In this document: piece after piece, positions 51,901-60,472 of the stretch
Layout: the number at the start of each line of letters is the position of its first letter
How positions within the stretch are numbered: the stretch's first letter is position 1
Assembly: GCA_016630955.3 (NCBI GenBank)
Contig: CM049985.1
Coordinates: forward strand, 3,162,001 to 3,226,000
Origin: Didymella arachidicola
Taxonomy: Eukaryota > Ascomycota > Dothideomycetes > Pleosporales > Didymellaceae
Direction: 5' to 3'
Length of the DNA: 64,000 bases
The notes under the pieces: generated by a model
Database searches by the model: none
What the model was told of the DNA's origin: nothing
What the model saw: the letters and a program-made list of their open reading frames with translations, nothing else
Translations under genes and position numbers: made by a program

Positions 51901-52281
51901 CAGCTACCCACCACAACCTCCAGCCAAGCCCAGACTTTCATGAACTCTTCTTTAGCTCTGGCAACTGCGCAGCCTCCAAAGCATACGCGCAACTTGCACC
52001 CATCCCAAAACAAATCGCTAGAGGAGAAAACATCGAACACGACAATCCGTCCATCCGCCGTTCCCTCAGCCACCACACCTCCCCCAATACCAACTCTCAA
52101 CAGCCACACTAGCGCACCTAGCGCTACCACAACACCACACCACAACACAAAAGCGGTTTTCGAACCAGCCGCCACCCCACAGTACGAGCACGAGTATTTT
52201 CACCGGCTCCGCACGAACTCGGATCTCGAACACAAGAGATCAAAGGACCTTGATGACTACCTGAACACCGAGATAGATTAA
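48979..52281 (+). CDS. Large fungal kinase-like protein with atypical DFG motif
   Basis: A single exon of 1100 residues. Residues 1-230 are basic, Ser/Pro-rich. A predicted helical region follows (LQEELEAKWILNLSMHFRDM), then a kinase-like domain at about 365-600: FVYKVNVGSRTYIKKEI with the lysine, EFLYEINALSSLQDS as helix C, and GFVQGDFTLSNIVVD, where HRD is replaced by QGD but Asp and Asn are kept. AKIIDINRRG follows, with DIN in place of DFG, then VKSDLFQLGMVLWALAEQ. A glycine-rich loop is not clear. Activity is possible because the metal-binding Asp remains. The last 480 residues are low-complexity with a charged tail. Similar proteins exist in filamentous fungi; their role is unknown to me. 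Confidence 0.85.
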   Translation: MPQAPAAENGGASRDRSRQRARTEVGANKSMWNRLSFNKIGSWLKRDDDEPSSPTKSRPTSSGNKESDRPQSSGGLLHRRSSRKVVPGLPRPLTFKRMQSEMRDKLLEVPPESEQRRATSADRKPSIVSKRNLSPPPVSIPSQSAPDVLSAHESDIHKKEKEKELHQEQPTIGGGPDSNIPAGARQIDYSIENLPDPEPASLAPPIDLDESFHKHASPLSVSDVDDVRLQEELEAKWILNLSMHFRDMSDREKFFVTYAEERNKWRRVTVSCDYRKLEADSLEYDLKTLHYQRDKSARIYEAIRDSLPDIQFYDTVTNLKLETADGRLHVHVTEDVNEIIPYPSISAIAHLEYDSFKEKEIDFDSHISGFVYKVNVGSRTYIKKEIPGPDAVDEFLYEINALSSLQDSKSVIQFEGVILDETGQLIKGLLISYAREGALVDMIYDFKNQLSWERREKWARQIVEGLSEIHEAGFVQGDFTLSNIVVDSDDNAKIIDINRRGCPVGWEPPELARLIESGQRISIYIGVKSDLFQLGMVLWALAEQQDEPERQERPLIRTLKRQPNIPEYFKEIVKACLSDRPCDRLSAKALLARFPEAVGVDGFRPRIAVRDSLSSHRSDKEYIDPKMAVDHNDIQQHHQHTHSKSSFENINRPSTDYVPSAGSYILPNSEARRGRSADLPRSRSRHRQSDCSPYPGHQSIMSLDDSELDNDLASLPASRETRWEQVYVDGDTKLVQRGGGEASMHDFEEQDAKGIYITPGPLDNSFMGSKSSDQTPLNHSRVLDAPPVQSQLTPSYGQDVDHNRTVANKSSFSDRLHQLAEHRAEEALPVQDKEQDEPRQGPDTNFLTELEREFEYDSAPSSLAPSRVSTGFSIFDRPERNYRVGTGFTTFSAATNFNSPLRQDTGLTEPPRPPFDNEQIRTSIDKSMRNIETAASKEQRINERLWEPEEDRVFGFGEGVRGHELQLKNDDPVTQLPTTTSSQAQTFMNSSLALATAQPPKHTRNLHPSQNKSLEEKTSNTTIRPSAVPSATTPPPIPTLNSHTSAPSATTTPHHNTKAVFEPAATPQYEHEYFHRLRTNSDLEHKRSKDLDDYLNTEID

Positions 52282-52755
52282 GAGGAGGATAAGACAACCG
52301 CGCGCAAGCGCTAAAAGCATCGTTTCATTACATGTTGGTTTCCTTTGTGGCCGGGTTATGTACAGGCTTCTCTAGCTACGCCCTGCTAGCTTACGCGTTC
52401 AGCGCCTTCCCCTCGTTCATGTCTTCACGTTTCATGTGACTGCGCATCACGACATACCACCCTTACAGTATATTGTTTAACTTCTCTTTTGTGTATGCTT
52501 GAGCGTTTTGTAGCTAGGTTTTCTTTACTGGATATGTTGACGGAGTGTTTGTGCGGGGCGTATGTGAGCATTTCGGTATGGCGCAGGGGCTTGCAGGAAC
52601 GAATCTTCGGGGATATAAATGCCGGGAATGGATTATTTTACTTGGATCATGTCATGCCTTACTCGATTCATACCGTGCCTTGTATGTGAGTCGCACTGGC
52701 CTGGCTTGGCCATAACCACACAAACAACCACCATCTCCCTTCCACCCCCTACCAT
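52282..52755. other. Convergent 3' flanks
   Basis: 474 bp between the stops of the kinase-like gene and the dehydrogenase. T-rich stretches on the plus strand near 52480 may serve 3'-end formation. No gene. Confidence 0.45.
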
Positions 52756-53659
52756 CTACCTAACAAACGCCCCTCCCCCACTAGCCCCCAACTGATTCCC
52801 CGTCATCCAACCACTCTCCGGCAAACACGCCACCCCCACAATCCCCGCAACCTCGTCCAGCGTCCCCGGCCTGCCCCCAATCTCCCCCGCCAGCCTCAAC
52901 ATCTCCGGCGAATCAACCCCCGGCCTCTCGCGCGCCAGCGGAATAAGCGCATTATACAGCCGCAGCGCCTCCCGCGGCTCATCAGGCAACCCGTTCAACA
53001 ACCCCGTGTCCATGGGGCCCGGCGAAACGGAGTTTACGGTTGCGCGCTCGGCGAGTTCGCGCGCCCAGACGCGTGTCATTGCTTCGATGGCGCCTTTGGT
53101 GCCGGCGTAGGAGGTTTGCTGAATGAGGCCCCATGTTGTAGTTGCGGAGGAGATGTTTACGATACGGCCTGAGCGGTCATGAGGTAAGTACGGAAACGCG
53201 GCTTTGATGAGGAGTGCGGGCGCGCGGACGTTGAGGTCGAAGGTTTGCTGGAAGAGGGCGATGTCGAGGTCTTCTATGGGCTGGGCGTTTACGATGGCGG
53301 CGTTGTTGATTAGGATGTCGATTTGGAAGGTGCCGTTCTTGGAAAAGTGGGATTTTGCGGCGGAGATGAGGGTTTGCGGGGCGGACGGGTCGAGGAGGTC
53401 GGCGCGGACGGGGAGGGCGGTGATGTTGTATTTTGAGGAGAGGGTTTGGGCGAGGTCCTGGGCGAGGGCGTCGGATGAGGGGGTTGCGTAGTTGATTACT
53501 ACGTTGGCGCCGCGGGAGGCGAAGTGGGTTGCGAGGGCTGCTCCGAAGCCTGGCGGTTTGTTAGAGTGATACTCGATTTGATTGTGTATGTGTAGACTTA
53601 CTGCGTGAGGCGCCAGTGATGATGGCTAGCTTGCCTTCGAAGGGCTGGGGGGAAGACAT
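52756..53659 (-). CDS. Short-chain dehydrogenase/reductase (classical SDR)
   Basis: NAD(P)-dependent oxidoreductase, probably of the 3-oxoacyl-ACP-reductase-like classical SDR group. Two exons: 53659-53602 and 53549-52756. The total is 852 nt in frame, 283 residues. The 52-nt intron (GTAAGT donor, CCGCCAG acceptor) splits the cofactor motif; spliced it reads FEGKLAIITGASRSFGAALA. Further motifs: NVVINYATPSS after beta 2, ADLLDP, ILINNAAIVNAQPIED (NNAG equivalent), IVNISSATTTWG with Ser, and YAGTKGAIEAMTRVWA with catalytic Tyr and Lys. VNSVSPGPMDTGLL gives the P-G motif. The end (MTGNQLGASGG) is the usual SDR C-terminus. Only the last third is an ATG-initiated frame, so a naive search would miss the start. 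Substrate unknown. Confidence 0.9.
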
Positions 53660-54884
53660 GATCGGTGCTTGAATCTACTTCTCTACTCCTGATGCTTGAT
53701 ATCAAATCGACTGCATGGTCACATCGCGGGGCATCTTCATCTTTGTACCCCTCCACGTCACCGATCGTTCAGCTATCCTGCGGTAAGGACCGCCGAGCAT
53801 CGCAGGCGGCCTGCAGCTCCGTCGCGGCCCCAGCGCGCTTCGGCTTGGCTCCCACAGCCGCGATGGGTGAGGCGTTTCAAGCACCAGCACGATCCATGAT
53901 CGAGCATCGGATCAAGTTCACCTCGAGACATGAAGCCGTTGAAGTGGGTCTGGCAGCGACGATCGCGATTTGGTGGAGTGGGTCTTGTAAGATGTCCGGA
54001 GAAGTGCCATGCACGTGCATGCGAGCGGAAAATCCTCCGTCGACAACGACAATGTTTGCAATGTCAGATCATAAGCTGGAAGCAAAGCACATAATGCTTC
54101 CGATAGAAGTTATTGCAATAGCATCGTGTTTTCCTAAGATGAGCTTTTCAGTGAGAAAGACAAGACCGGCAGCCTCACCCGAGGCCCCACATACACGCAA
54201 ACTTGGACGGTCCACTTCACCGCCTAGCGTTTCGAGGCTGTCCAAGCTATGCCAGCAGTCAGTCCAAATTTTGGCCTTATGACCTGGATGCCATCTCTGC
54301 ACATCCCAGTATGTGTGTCGTGCTGGTCGGCATCCTTCGCGCATTCAACATGTCGAGAAGGGGTTGTCGAGTAGAAATCACACGATTGCTGTGCATGCAT
54401 TTCCCAATCGATGGCGTTGTTGAAAGGAGAAAGAAATGCTCTGAAGTCGGCATGAAAGACTTACGCATCCTACGGGAGTCGGAGGACCTCTCCGATGTTG
54501 CTGAGTCGGTGGTCGCGGCCTGTCAAACCTGGTGCGGGCACCGTGGCGGAGACCATGTACCGTCCCGCCCCGTTGTCAATGTCAAACTTCGATGTGACTT
54601 GGTCTAGTTGCATGCCCGAAGGAGCAGCTTGGCGAGATGATCGTGCTGTATTGGGGCGGCGGGCGTGTTGATGCTCCGTCGTCTTGGGATTGGAGGGATC
54701 CAGGGTAAAGAACTTGGACGTGTTGAAATGAGGCCTGAGGAAGGTCGGGCGGTGTTTATGGGACCGTGGTCGCCTCTTTGTACTCCACAGCCGGACCTTG
54801 ACCGTGGAAGACCGTCCCATCTGTTCATCGATCAGCTACTCATACCATCTTTGGTTGCCTGCCTTTGAGAGGCCAAAAGACAAC
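53660..54884. other. Divergent intergenic region, SDR / SAT4-type gene
   Basis: 1.2 kb with both promoters. A 205-codon plus-strand frame (53665-54282) has no domain and looks like chance. Nothing else is supported. Confidence 0.4.
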
Positions 54885-56222
54885 ATGGCACCCACCTCGT
54901 ACCCCATGGCTTTGGCGACCTTGGTCCCATTGCCTTTCGACATTGCCTTCACTATCCTCCGCTTTTGGATCCGATCAAAGAGAAACGCGTGGGGGCCTGA
55001 CGACTGGGCGATGCTGGTAAATCTTGTAAGACTGTCACAGGCTCTGACATGAGTATGATACTGACCAGCTGTTCTAGCCGTTCTGGACGACCAGCACCAT
55101 AGCCACAATCGCTATGGCATGGAGCGGCATCGGTGCTTATGACGCCTCACTCACTCCGTACCAGTACTCCAACTCCTTAATGTGGTTTTACATCTTCCAA
55201 GAACCATGGTGTTTCACTTTGGTGACGATCAAGTGCTCCATCGGTTTTGCACTAATCAGAATCGCCAACGGGAAGAAGTGGATTGAGTACATGATTTACG
55301 CTTGTATGCTGTCGTGTCTCGTTGTCATGGGAGGCACCGGCATGTACTTGTTCTTCCAGTGTCGTCCTGTGCAGTAAGTGCTAGAACAAATTGATACTGG
55401 TGGATCATTCTGACGTCGTCCAGAAAGAACTGGTTCACCACGATGGACGGATTCTGCCACGACCGCAGTATCCAGACCACCCTTTCATACGCGGTGGCTG
55501 TCGTCTCGATTATCAGTGATTGGATCTTCGCTATCCTCCCAATCTTCCTGCTGTGGAATGTGCAGCTGGATTGGCGAGTAAAATGCTCCGTCATTGGTAT
55601 GCTCGGCCTTGGAGTGTTGTAAGTCCCCATGCGTAGGTCCTTGTTAGTAGCTGCTGACAAATGTAGCGCGTCAATTGCTCCCATCGTTCGTCTCAAGTTC
55701 CTCATCGGTATGAACGACTCATCGCGTTTCCTGCAGAATCTGGGTGCCATACTGGCCTGGGCGTCTGCCGAGATGAACATCGGAATGTTAGTCGCGAACC
55801 TGCCTGCCTGCAGACCCTTGCTCGAACGCATGATACAGCGTTTTTCGTCTTGGACAGGCAGTGGCAGTCGCTCCTTCGGCGGCGGGAAGAAGTCACACAT
55901 GCGAGGGACCTCGCGTGCTGCAGGCAACGGCACGTCGAAACAGTATCTGGAGCTCGATGAGCGCCCTGGTAGCACAACGTTGCAGAACTACTTGACGAAC
56001 GGGAAGAAGATGGGGAATACTGGCATAGAGACCAGAATATATGGCGACCTCGATGGCGACAGCAGCATCAGTCTCGATCGAGACGATGGCAGCCAGAAGC
56101 ATATTGTGCAGAAGCAAAGCGTCGATGGGTTTCACGTCAACGTCCACAAGGATTTCAAGGTCGAGGTAACTCGAGGCGGTAAGCCACTGCCGCGAACACC
56201 GATTCCTGGGGATATGGTATGA
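54885..56222 (+). CDS. SAT4/PTH11-type rhodopsin-domain membrane protein
   Basis: Seven-helix fungal protein of the rhodopsin-domain (SAT4) family; some members are putative G-protein-coupled receptors. Four exons: 54885-55025, 55078-55373, 55424-55618 and 55667-56222. The total is 1188 nt in frame, 395 residues. Junctions: AMLVNL/PFWTTSTIATIAMAW, QCRPVQ/KNWFTTMDGFCHD with the codon split, and GLGVF/ASIAPIVRLKFL. Family marks: RSKRNAWGPDDWAM after TM1, FTLVTIKCSIGFALIRIA, DWIFAILPIFLLWNVQLDWR and IVRLKFLIGMNDSS. The N-terminus is short, with no CFEM domain. The cytosolic tail of about 130 residues has basic and serine stretches and ends RTPIPGDMV. Signalling is inferred from the family only. 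Confidence 0.9.
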
Positions 56223-56942
56223 GGAGAGCAGAATGACGGCTTGTGTCGATAATACCCCAGATTAGCGTAGTTTCTAGCAGTGAGTCAAAATGGACATGTC
56301 TGCACTTGATGAAAAGTCCGCGACCCGAGCCGAGAAAGGCATTCAACAGGCTGCAGCGCTATCGGTGGCTATTGAGATGCGCAATCGATGTAAAGACAGT
56401 GCAACGTTGGAGGATCGATGGGAAAGGGAAGCTGACAGGAGGCATACCTTTCCCCTTTTGTGTTAGCGTTGATCTAAATTTGTCAACGGCAAGCACAGTA
56501 GTGACCACAGCCACCTTTCAACAACACCACAACACGATCTAAACATATCGTTTGCCAATCCTCGCGTGCGTCCAAGTGTATGGTACAGTAATGGGCGTAT
56601 TCCGTGTAGCCTCACTCATAGGCAAGACGCGGAGACCCGAAAATGTGGTTGCATGTGCGGCTGAACGACTCGATGAAGGCTGCGGCGTAGCTCAGCTTAT
56701 CAAAACATAATAACACTGCCTGCCCGCCTATTTTTCTTGCTCATACCCATCATCCACATTTGGAACTCAAAGAGGCCCTGTGCCCAACCGATCTTAGCGC
56801 TCCAGAGAAGCTAATTCCACTGTTACGAACTCATCCGCACTGTAGCAACGCCACAAAGAACAAGGCAGTCCATTGTCCGGTGCAGAAGTACGAACTTTAA
56901 GGTCGCATCATATCCTAACCCAAGCGAATAAATTCGCACACG
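56223..56942. other. Intergenic, no gene seen
   Basis: 720 bp between two plus-strand genes. GCGGCGTAGCTCAGC at about 56681 recalls a tRNA 5' half, but no T-arm follows. A frame at 56873-57280 overlaps the next gene in another phase and is a shadow. Confidence 0.45.
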
Positions 56943-57857
56943 ATGATACCCAACATGCGCCGCATATCTGGGCTTTTCTCGCCGCCAAAAACCTCCTTCC
57001 AGGTCCTCTCCGACCTACACCTCGACCACGAATCTCAATACCTGACCTTCCACATTCCCGTGAGTGCACCATTTCTGATCCTGGCGGGCAATATCGGCCG
57101 CCTGATAGACTACGAGTCCTACCTGTCGTTCCTGATTCGGCGCTGCAATCTGCACGAAAAAGTGTTCCTCGTCCTCGGAAGTCTGGAGTTCCATGGACTC
57201 GGTTGGATGGACGGGCTGCAGCTCGCTCACAAGATGGAGAAAGAGCCCGCGACGAAAGGACGACTGGAGGTGCTGTATGAAACAGCGAGTGAGGTACCGG
57301 GCACGAACGTCGTACTGCTTGGTGCTACGCTGTGGTCGAAGATCCCGGATCAAGATGTAGCGGCTGTGATGAAGAAGATTCCAGAGTTTGATGAGACGAG
57401 CGGGATCCAGGGGAATTGGAGCGTGGAAAAACACAACGCTGAACACAAGCGTGATCTCAAATGGCTGAAGCAGGAGGTTGCGAAGGTTACAAAGCCAGCT
57501 GGTGGACCAGACGGGAAGCCGGCATCTGGATCACAGACAGGGAGCGAGGCAAAGCAGATTGTTGTCGTGACGAGTTTCGCGCCGGATCTGAGAGAAGCAT
57601 TGGACCCCTGGCAGGTCGACGCGCCATGGAGCTCGGCATACGGGACTGACTTACTAAATGCAACTGAGTGGAATGGTGTTAAGACATGGATTTGTGGGAC
57701 AACTGGGAAAACGTGTGAATTCAAGAAGAACGGGATCACGGTGGTTTGCAACCAAAGGGGCCGGCTAGGTGATCATGTCACAGGCTTGTTGAAAGACGGC
57801 ATGTCCGAGAAGCAGAAGATCGGCTTGTTCGATGTCATGAGAGTGGCCAGAGTATGA
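56943..57857 (+). CDS. Metallophosphoesterase-fold protein lacking most metal ligands
   Basis: Belongs by overall pattern to the fungal calcineurin-like phosphoesterases: 304 residues, one exon, start 56943 or ATG 56955. Only the first motif is intact, FQVLSDLHLDHESQY (D-x-H). Where active members have GD[IV]G it reads LAGNIGRLIDYESY; GNHE is replaced by LGSLEFHG; the histidine motif of the HHSP type reads VVTSFAPDL; and the final GHTH reads ICGTTGKTCEF. The family spacing and neutral blocks remain: VEKHNAEHKRDLKWL, YGTDLLNATEWNGVKTW and VVCNQRGRLGDH. There are no stops or frameshifts. It is therefore probably a folded, expressed pseudo-enzyme, not a random pseudogene. Role unknown. Confidence 0.85.
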   Translation: MIPNMRRISGLFSPPKTSFQVLSDLHLDHESQYLTFHIPVSAPFLILAGNIGRLIDYESYLSFLIRRCNLHEKVFLVLGSLEFHGLGWMDGLQLAHKMEKEPATKGRLEVLYETASEVPGTNVVLLGATLWSKIPDQDVAAVMKKIPEFDETSGIQGNWSVEKHNAEHKRDLKWLKQEVAKVTKPAGGPDGKPASGSQTGSEAKQIVVVTSFAPDLREALDPWQVDAPWSSAYGTDLLNATEWNGVKTWICGTTGKTCEFKKNGITVVCNQRGRLGDHVTGLLKDGMSEKQKIGLFDVMRVARV

Positions 57858-58079
57858 TACAGGGTCTGGGTCTAACAGTAACATGACAATCGGATAGCTG
57901 CAATCCAACCACAAAACATGTCTACAATGCTGAAAAGATTGAGGATTCCACCATTAAGTAGTTTACCTGCAGGCTTTCGTATCCACAGCAACTGCACTCG
58001 CAGCATCGTATTACTGGATTGTGCATGTGTCTTTATCCTCCGATCTTTCCAAGACCTGCAATCGCTCCAGCTTGTCATC

Positions 58080-60008
58080 TCAAGGCTCCAGCTCGTCATC
58101 CGAAGAGTCTAGCTCGTCATCCCAAGGATAGTCCCAATCCTTGTTCAAATGATGGGTCAGGGGCGGATTCAAGTAAGGATACGGCGGTCTAGCTCTCGGA
58201 CCGATGAGTCGGCCTGTCTCTGAGAATTGATTAGGCTGTAAGCTTGAGCGACGGCCATGACCAAGCGTGGAATTGGCGACTTGTCTACCGTAGGTCCGGG
58301 CATCTACAGTCAATGGTCGTGGTAGCCGAGGCGACCCTGGCAAGAACACTGGTCTGGGATTGACAGGTCTGGGATGGACAAGTGTTCGATTGACAGGTGC
58401 TCGATTGACAGGTGTTCGATGTGCCTGTCCTCCGGGCATCATCTCCTCGGGAAACGGGAAATGACAATGCATTGCAGCCTCCTCATCTACATGGTCATGA
58501 GGAAAAAGCCCCAGATACGCTTCGTAAGCTGCTTGGCTTGTCGCCCTTGCCCGGGCCTCTAATTGGGCGCGCTCGGCTTCTCTAAGCTGACAAGCCTCAA
58601 GGGGCTGAAGTACAATATGTCCATAGACCTCACGAACCGTGTTTGGTCGGTCTCCGTGGTTGGCGTACGGGAAATCACTGGCCTGCGGATGCTCAGCTAC
58701 CTTGTGTTGAATGCTTGCCTCATCCGGGCGATGCGTACTTCCACTCGTGGTAGCTGGCTCCTTTCCTTTATGCCTGCGATTCTTGTGTGGTTGCATTTCA
58801 GCTTGCTCCGTCTGTGGGTGAATCTCTTTCGTTACGCGCTCAGCACATCGTCGCTCAAGATCGACTCGCTCCTGGCGTAGAATGCGCTCAATAGCTTTGG
58901 CCTCATGTAGTGTCTGCTTTTCCTGATGTGACACTTCTAAATACTTCTTCAATCGGACTGCTGCCTCCTCGTCTTCAGCTCGGCTAGTTGCGTGTATGGC
59001 ACGGATGCGACTCAGGCCTTCGCCGGAGCTCTGCTGTCGATTTGTTGCTGCTTGACTAGATTCTCCTTGCTCTGCATCAGCCAGGTAGGCGTCAGAATCA
59101 GGGATATCCTCGACAGTGGCCTGGTAGTGCGCTGAGGATGAGCTCTGGTCTTCAGCGTCGTCGCCATGACCACCGCGTAATGAGCCCGACTTCCGATTTG
59201 GAAAAAGTCTGCAGTAGTCTTGAATCAGCTGCTGCCAAGAGATGTTGCCCCGACTGGGAGGATGCGCATGAGAAGAGCTGTCAGGAAAGTCATAGCGTTG
59301 GTTAAAGTTGCTTCCTTTCAGATCGGAAATCCAGTCCCTACGCGTCGGGCGCGAGGAAGGGCCAGTAAAAACCTCATCACCCTTATAGATGTGAAAAGTA
59401 CTGAAGTATCCGCGCTTACTTGGGTATTTTACTTTCCAGGGGTCGCACTGTTCGTATCTTCGCCCGTTAAGACCAGGAAGCTCGGCATCGTGACGGCCGT
59501 GATAGCTACGCGGCCACTTCTTTTCCTTACCGATGTGTCTCATTTCTTCCTTGGACGGCGACTTGTCTCGTGACAGATACCCCAAGTATCTCATACGTGG
59601 TTCATGCTCGCTGTGAGTGCAGTGAATTAAGTTGCCCCTTTGAGGCTTTGGACGCGCGTCATAGTAACTGCGCCTACGATCGTCTTCTCCTCGGTCAGGA
59701 TGGCTAAAATACGGTTGCTGGAAAATGTCATCTGACTCGAAGCAGCCGTCGAACTGATCGTTCGTTGGTCCACTATTGGGAAAGGGTGTTTCGTACCCAG
59801 GTCTACGTTCGCCGCGAGATGTTAAGGGTTCCTCGGTTGTGGCTTCATGCCTCTGGAATGTGTCACCGTTTGGTAAGTCAAGTGGATCACCACGGCGGTC
59901 ATATCCATTGCGAGTCATGTGGTAGTCTGGACTACCTGCTGCGCCTCGATGGGCGTATCGTTGGGTGCGCTCGCGCTCATGATTCAAGCCCATGTTGTTG
60001 CTCGGCAT
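58080..60008 (-). CDS. Hypothetical low-complexity protein with PVNR-type repeats
   Basis: Not recognised. A single exon of 642 residues, arginine-, histidine- and proline-rich and largely disordered. A central segment (about 350-400) is helical and charged: AEDEEAAVRLKKYLEVSHQE and KAIERILRQERVDLERRC, a probable coiled coil. Another helix carries CQLREAERAQLEARARATSQ. Near residues 530-555 a five-residue repeat occurs (TPVNR, APVNR, then HPRPVN-like units). The C-terminus is acidic (DDELDSSDDELEP). A HHR/Y-rich N-terminal third includes KKWPRSYHGRHDAELPGLNG. Length and a single open frame support a real gene. Function and location are unknown. Confidence 0.7.
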   Translation of the reverse strand: MPSNNMGLNHERERTQRYAHRGAAGSPDYHMTRNGYDRRGDPLDLPNGDTFQRHEATTEEPLTSRGERRPGYETPFPNSGPTNDQFDGCFESDDIFQQPYFSHPDRGEDDRRRSYYDARPKPQRGNLIHCTHSEHEPRMRYLGYLSRDKSPSKEEMRHIGKEKKWPRSYHGRHDAELPGLNGRRYEQCDPWKVKYPSKRGYFSTFHIYKGDEVFTGPSSRPTRRDWISDLKGSNFNQRYDFPDSSSHAHPPSRGNISWQQLIQDYCRLFPNRKSGSLRGGHGDDAEDQSSSSAHYQATVEDIPDSDAYLADAEQGESSQAATNRQQSSGEGLSRIRAIHATSRAEDEEAAVRLKKYLEVSHQEKQTLHEAKAIERILRQERVDLERRCAERVTKEIHPQTEQAEMQPHKNRRHKGKEPATTSGSTHRPDEASIQHKVAEHPQASDFPYANHGDRPNTVREVYGHIVLQPLEACQLREAERAQLEARARATSQAAYEAYLGLFPHDHVDEEAAMHCHFPFPEEMMPGGQAHRTPVNRAPVNRTLVHPRPVNPRPVFLPGSPRLPRPLTVDARTYGRQVANSTLGHGRRSSLQPNQFSETGRLIGPRARPPYPYLNPPLTHHLNKDWDYPWDDELDSSDDELEP

Positions 60009-60472
60009 CTTTAAGTTCGTGCTTGTCAGCTTGGTAGGAAGTTCTTGACTTGCTGGTCAATATGCAGGGACCTGAAGAGCCTATTTAAGCGACGTATTTG
60101 CAATACATTGATCAGATGTGTGTGACGGTCGGATGTGAAGTAATATTTGGAGATCAGCGTGCAAACCACCAAGCGCGTACATCTTCACTACAGGACCTGT
60201 ATGCGTGTTCGACTGTTCTGTAGGGTCAAACAAACCGACCATCCTGGAAGTCGCGCGCGACTGGGGTAGGCGAAGATTGATTGACATGTCCTGTGACGTC
60301 GCGTTACGTTCGTGCCTGCCCTTGATGCGAACCCCGCGATAGCTGACAAACCTCATCCAATCAGGTCGCACTGGCGTGTGACATAAAGGGCACACACCGC
60401 CCTTCAGGAGAAGCTCAAAGTCTTCGATTGCTCGGTCGACTTACTATCTTTTGCTTCACATTTATGTCCACA
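60009..60472. other. Divergent intergenic region
   Basis: 464 bp between the low-complexity gene and the GFA-domain gene, presumably holding both promoters. A 104-codon minus frame (60081-60395) has no motif. Confidence 0.45.

Noticed and set aside
53665..54282. 205-codon plus-strand frame between SDR and SAT4-type gene
   Set aside because: No domain and no splice partners; its amino-acid mix looks like translated promoter sequence.
56681..56760. Possible tRNA (GCGGCGTAGCTCAGC)
   Set aside because: The first part resembles an A box, but no GGTTCRA-type T-loop or closing acceptor strand follows within tRNA distance.
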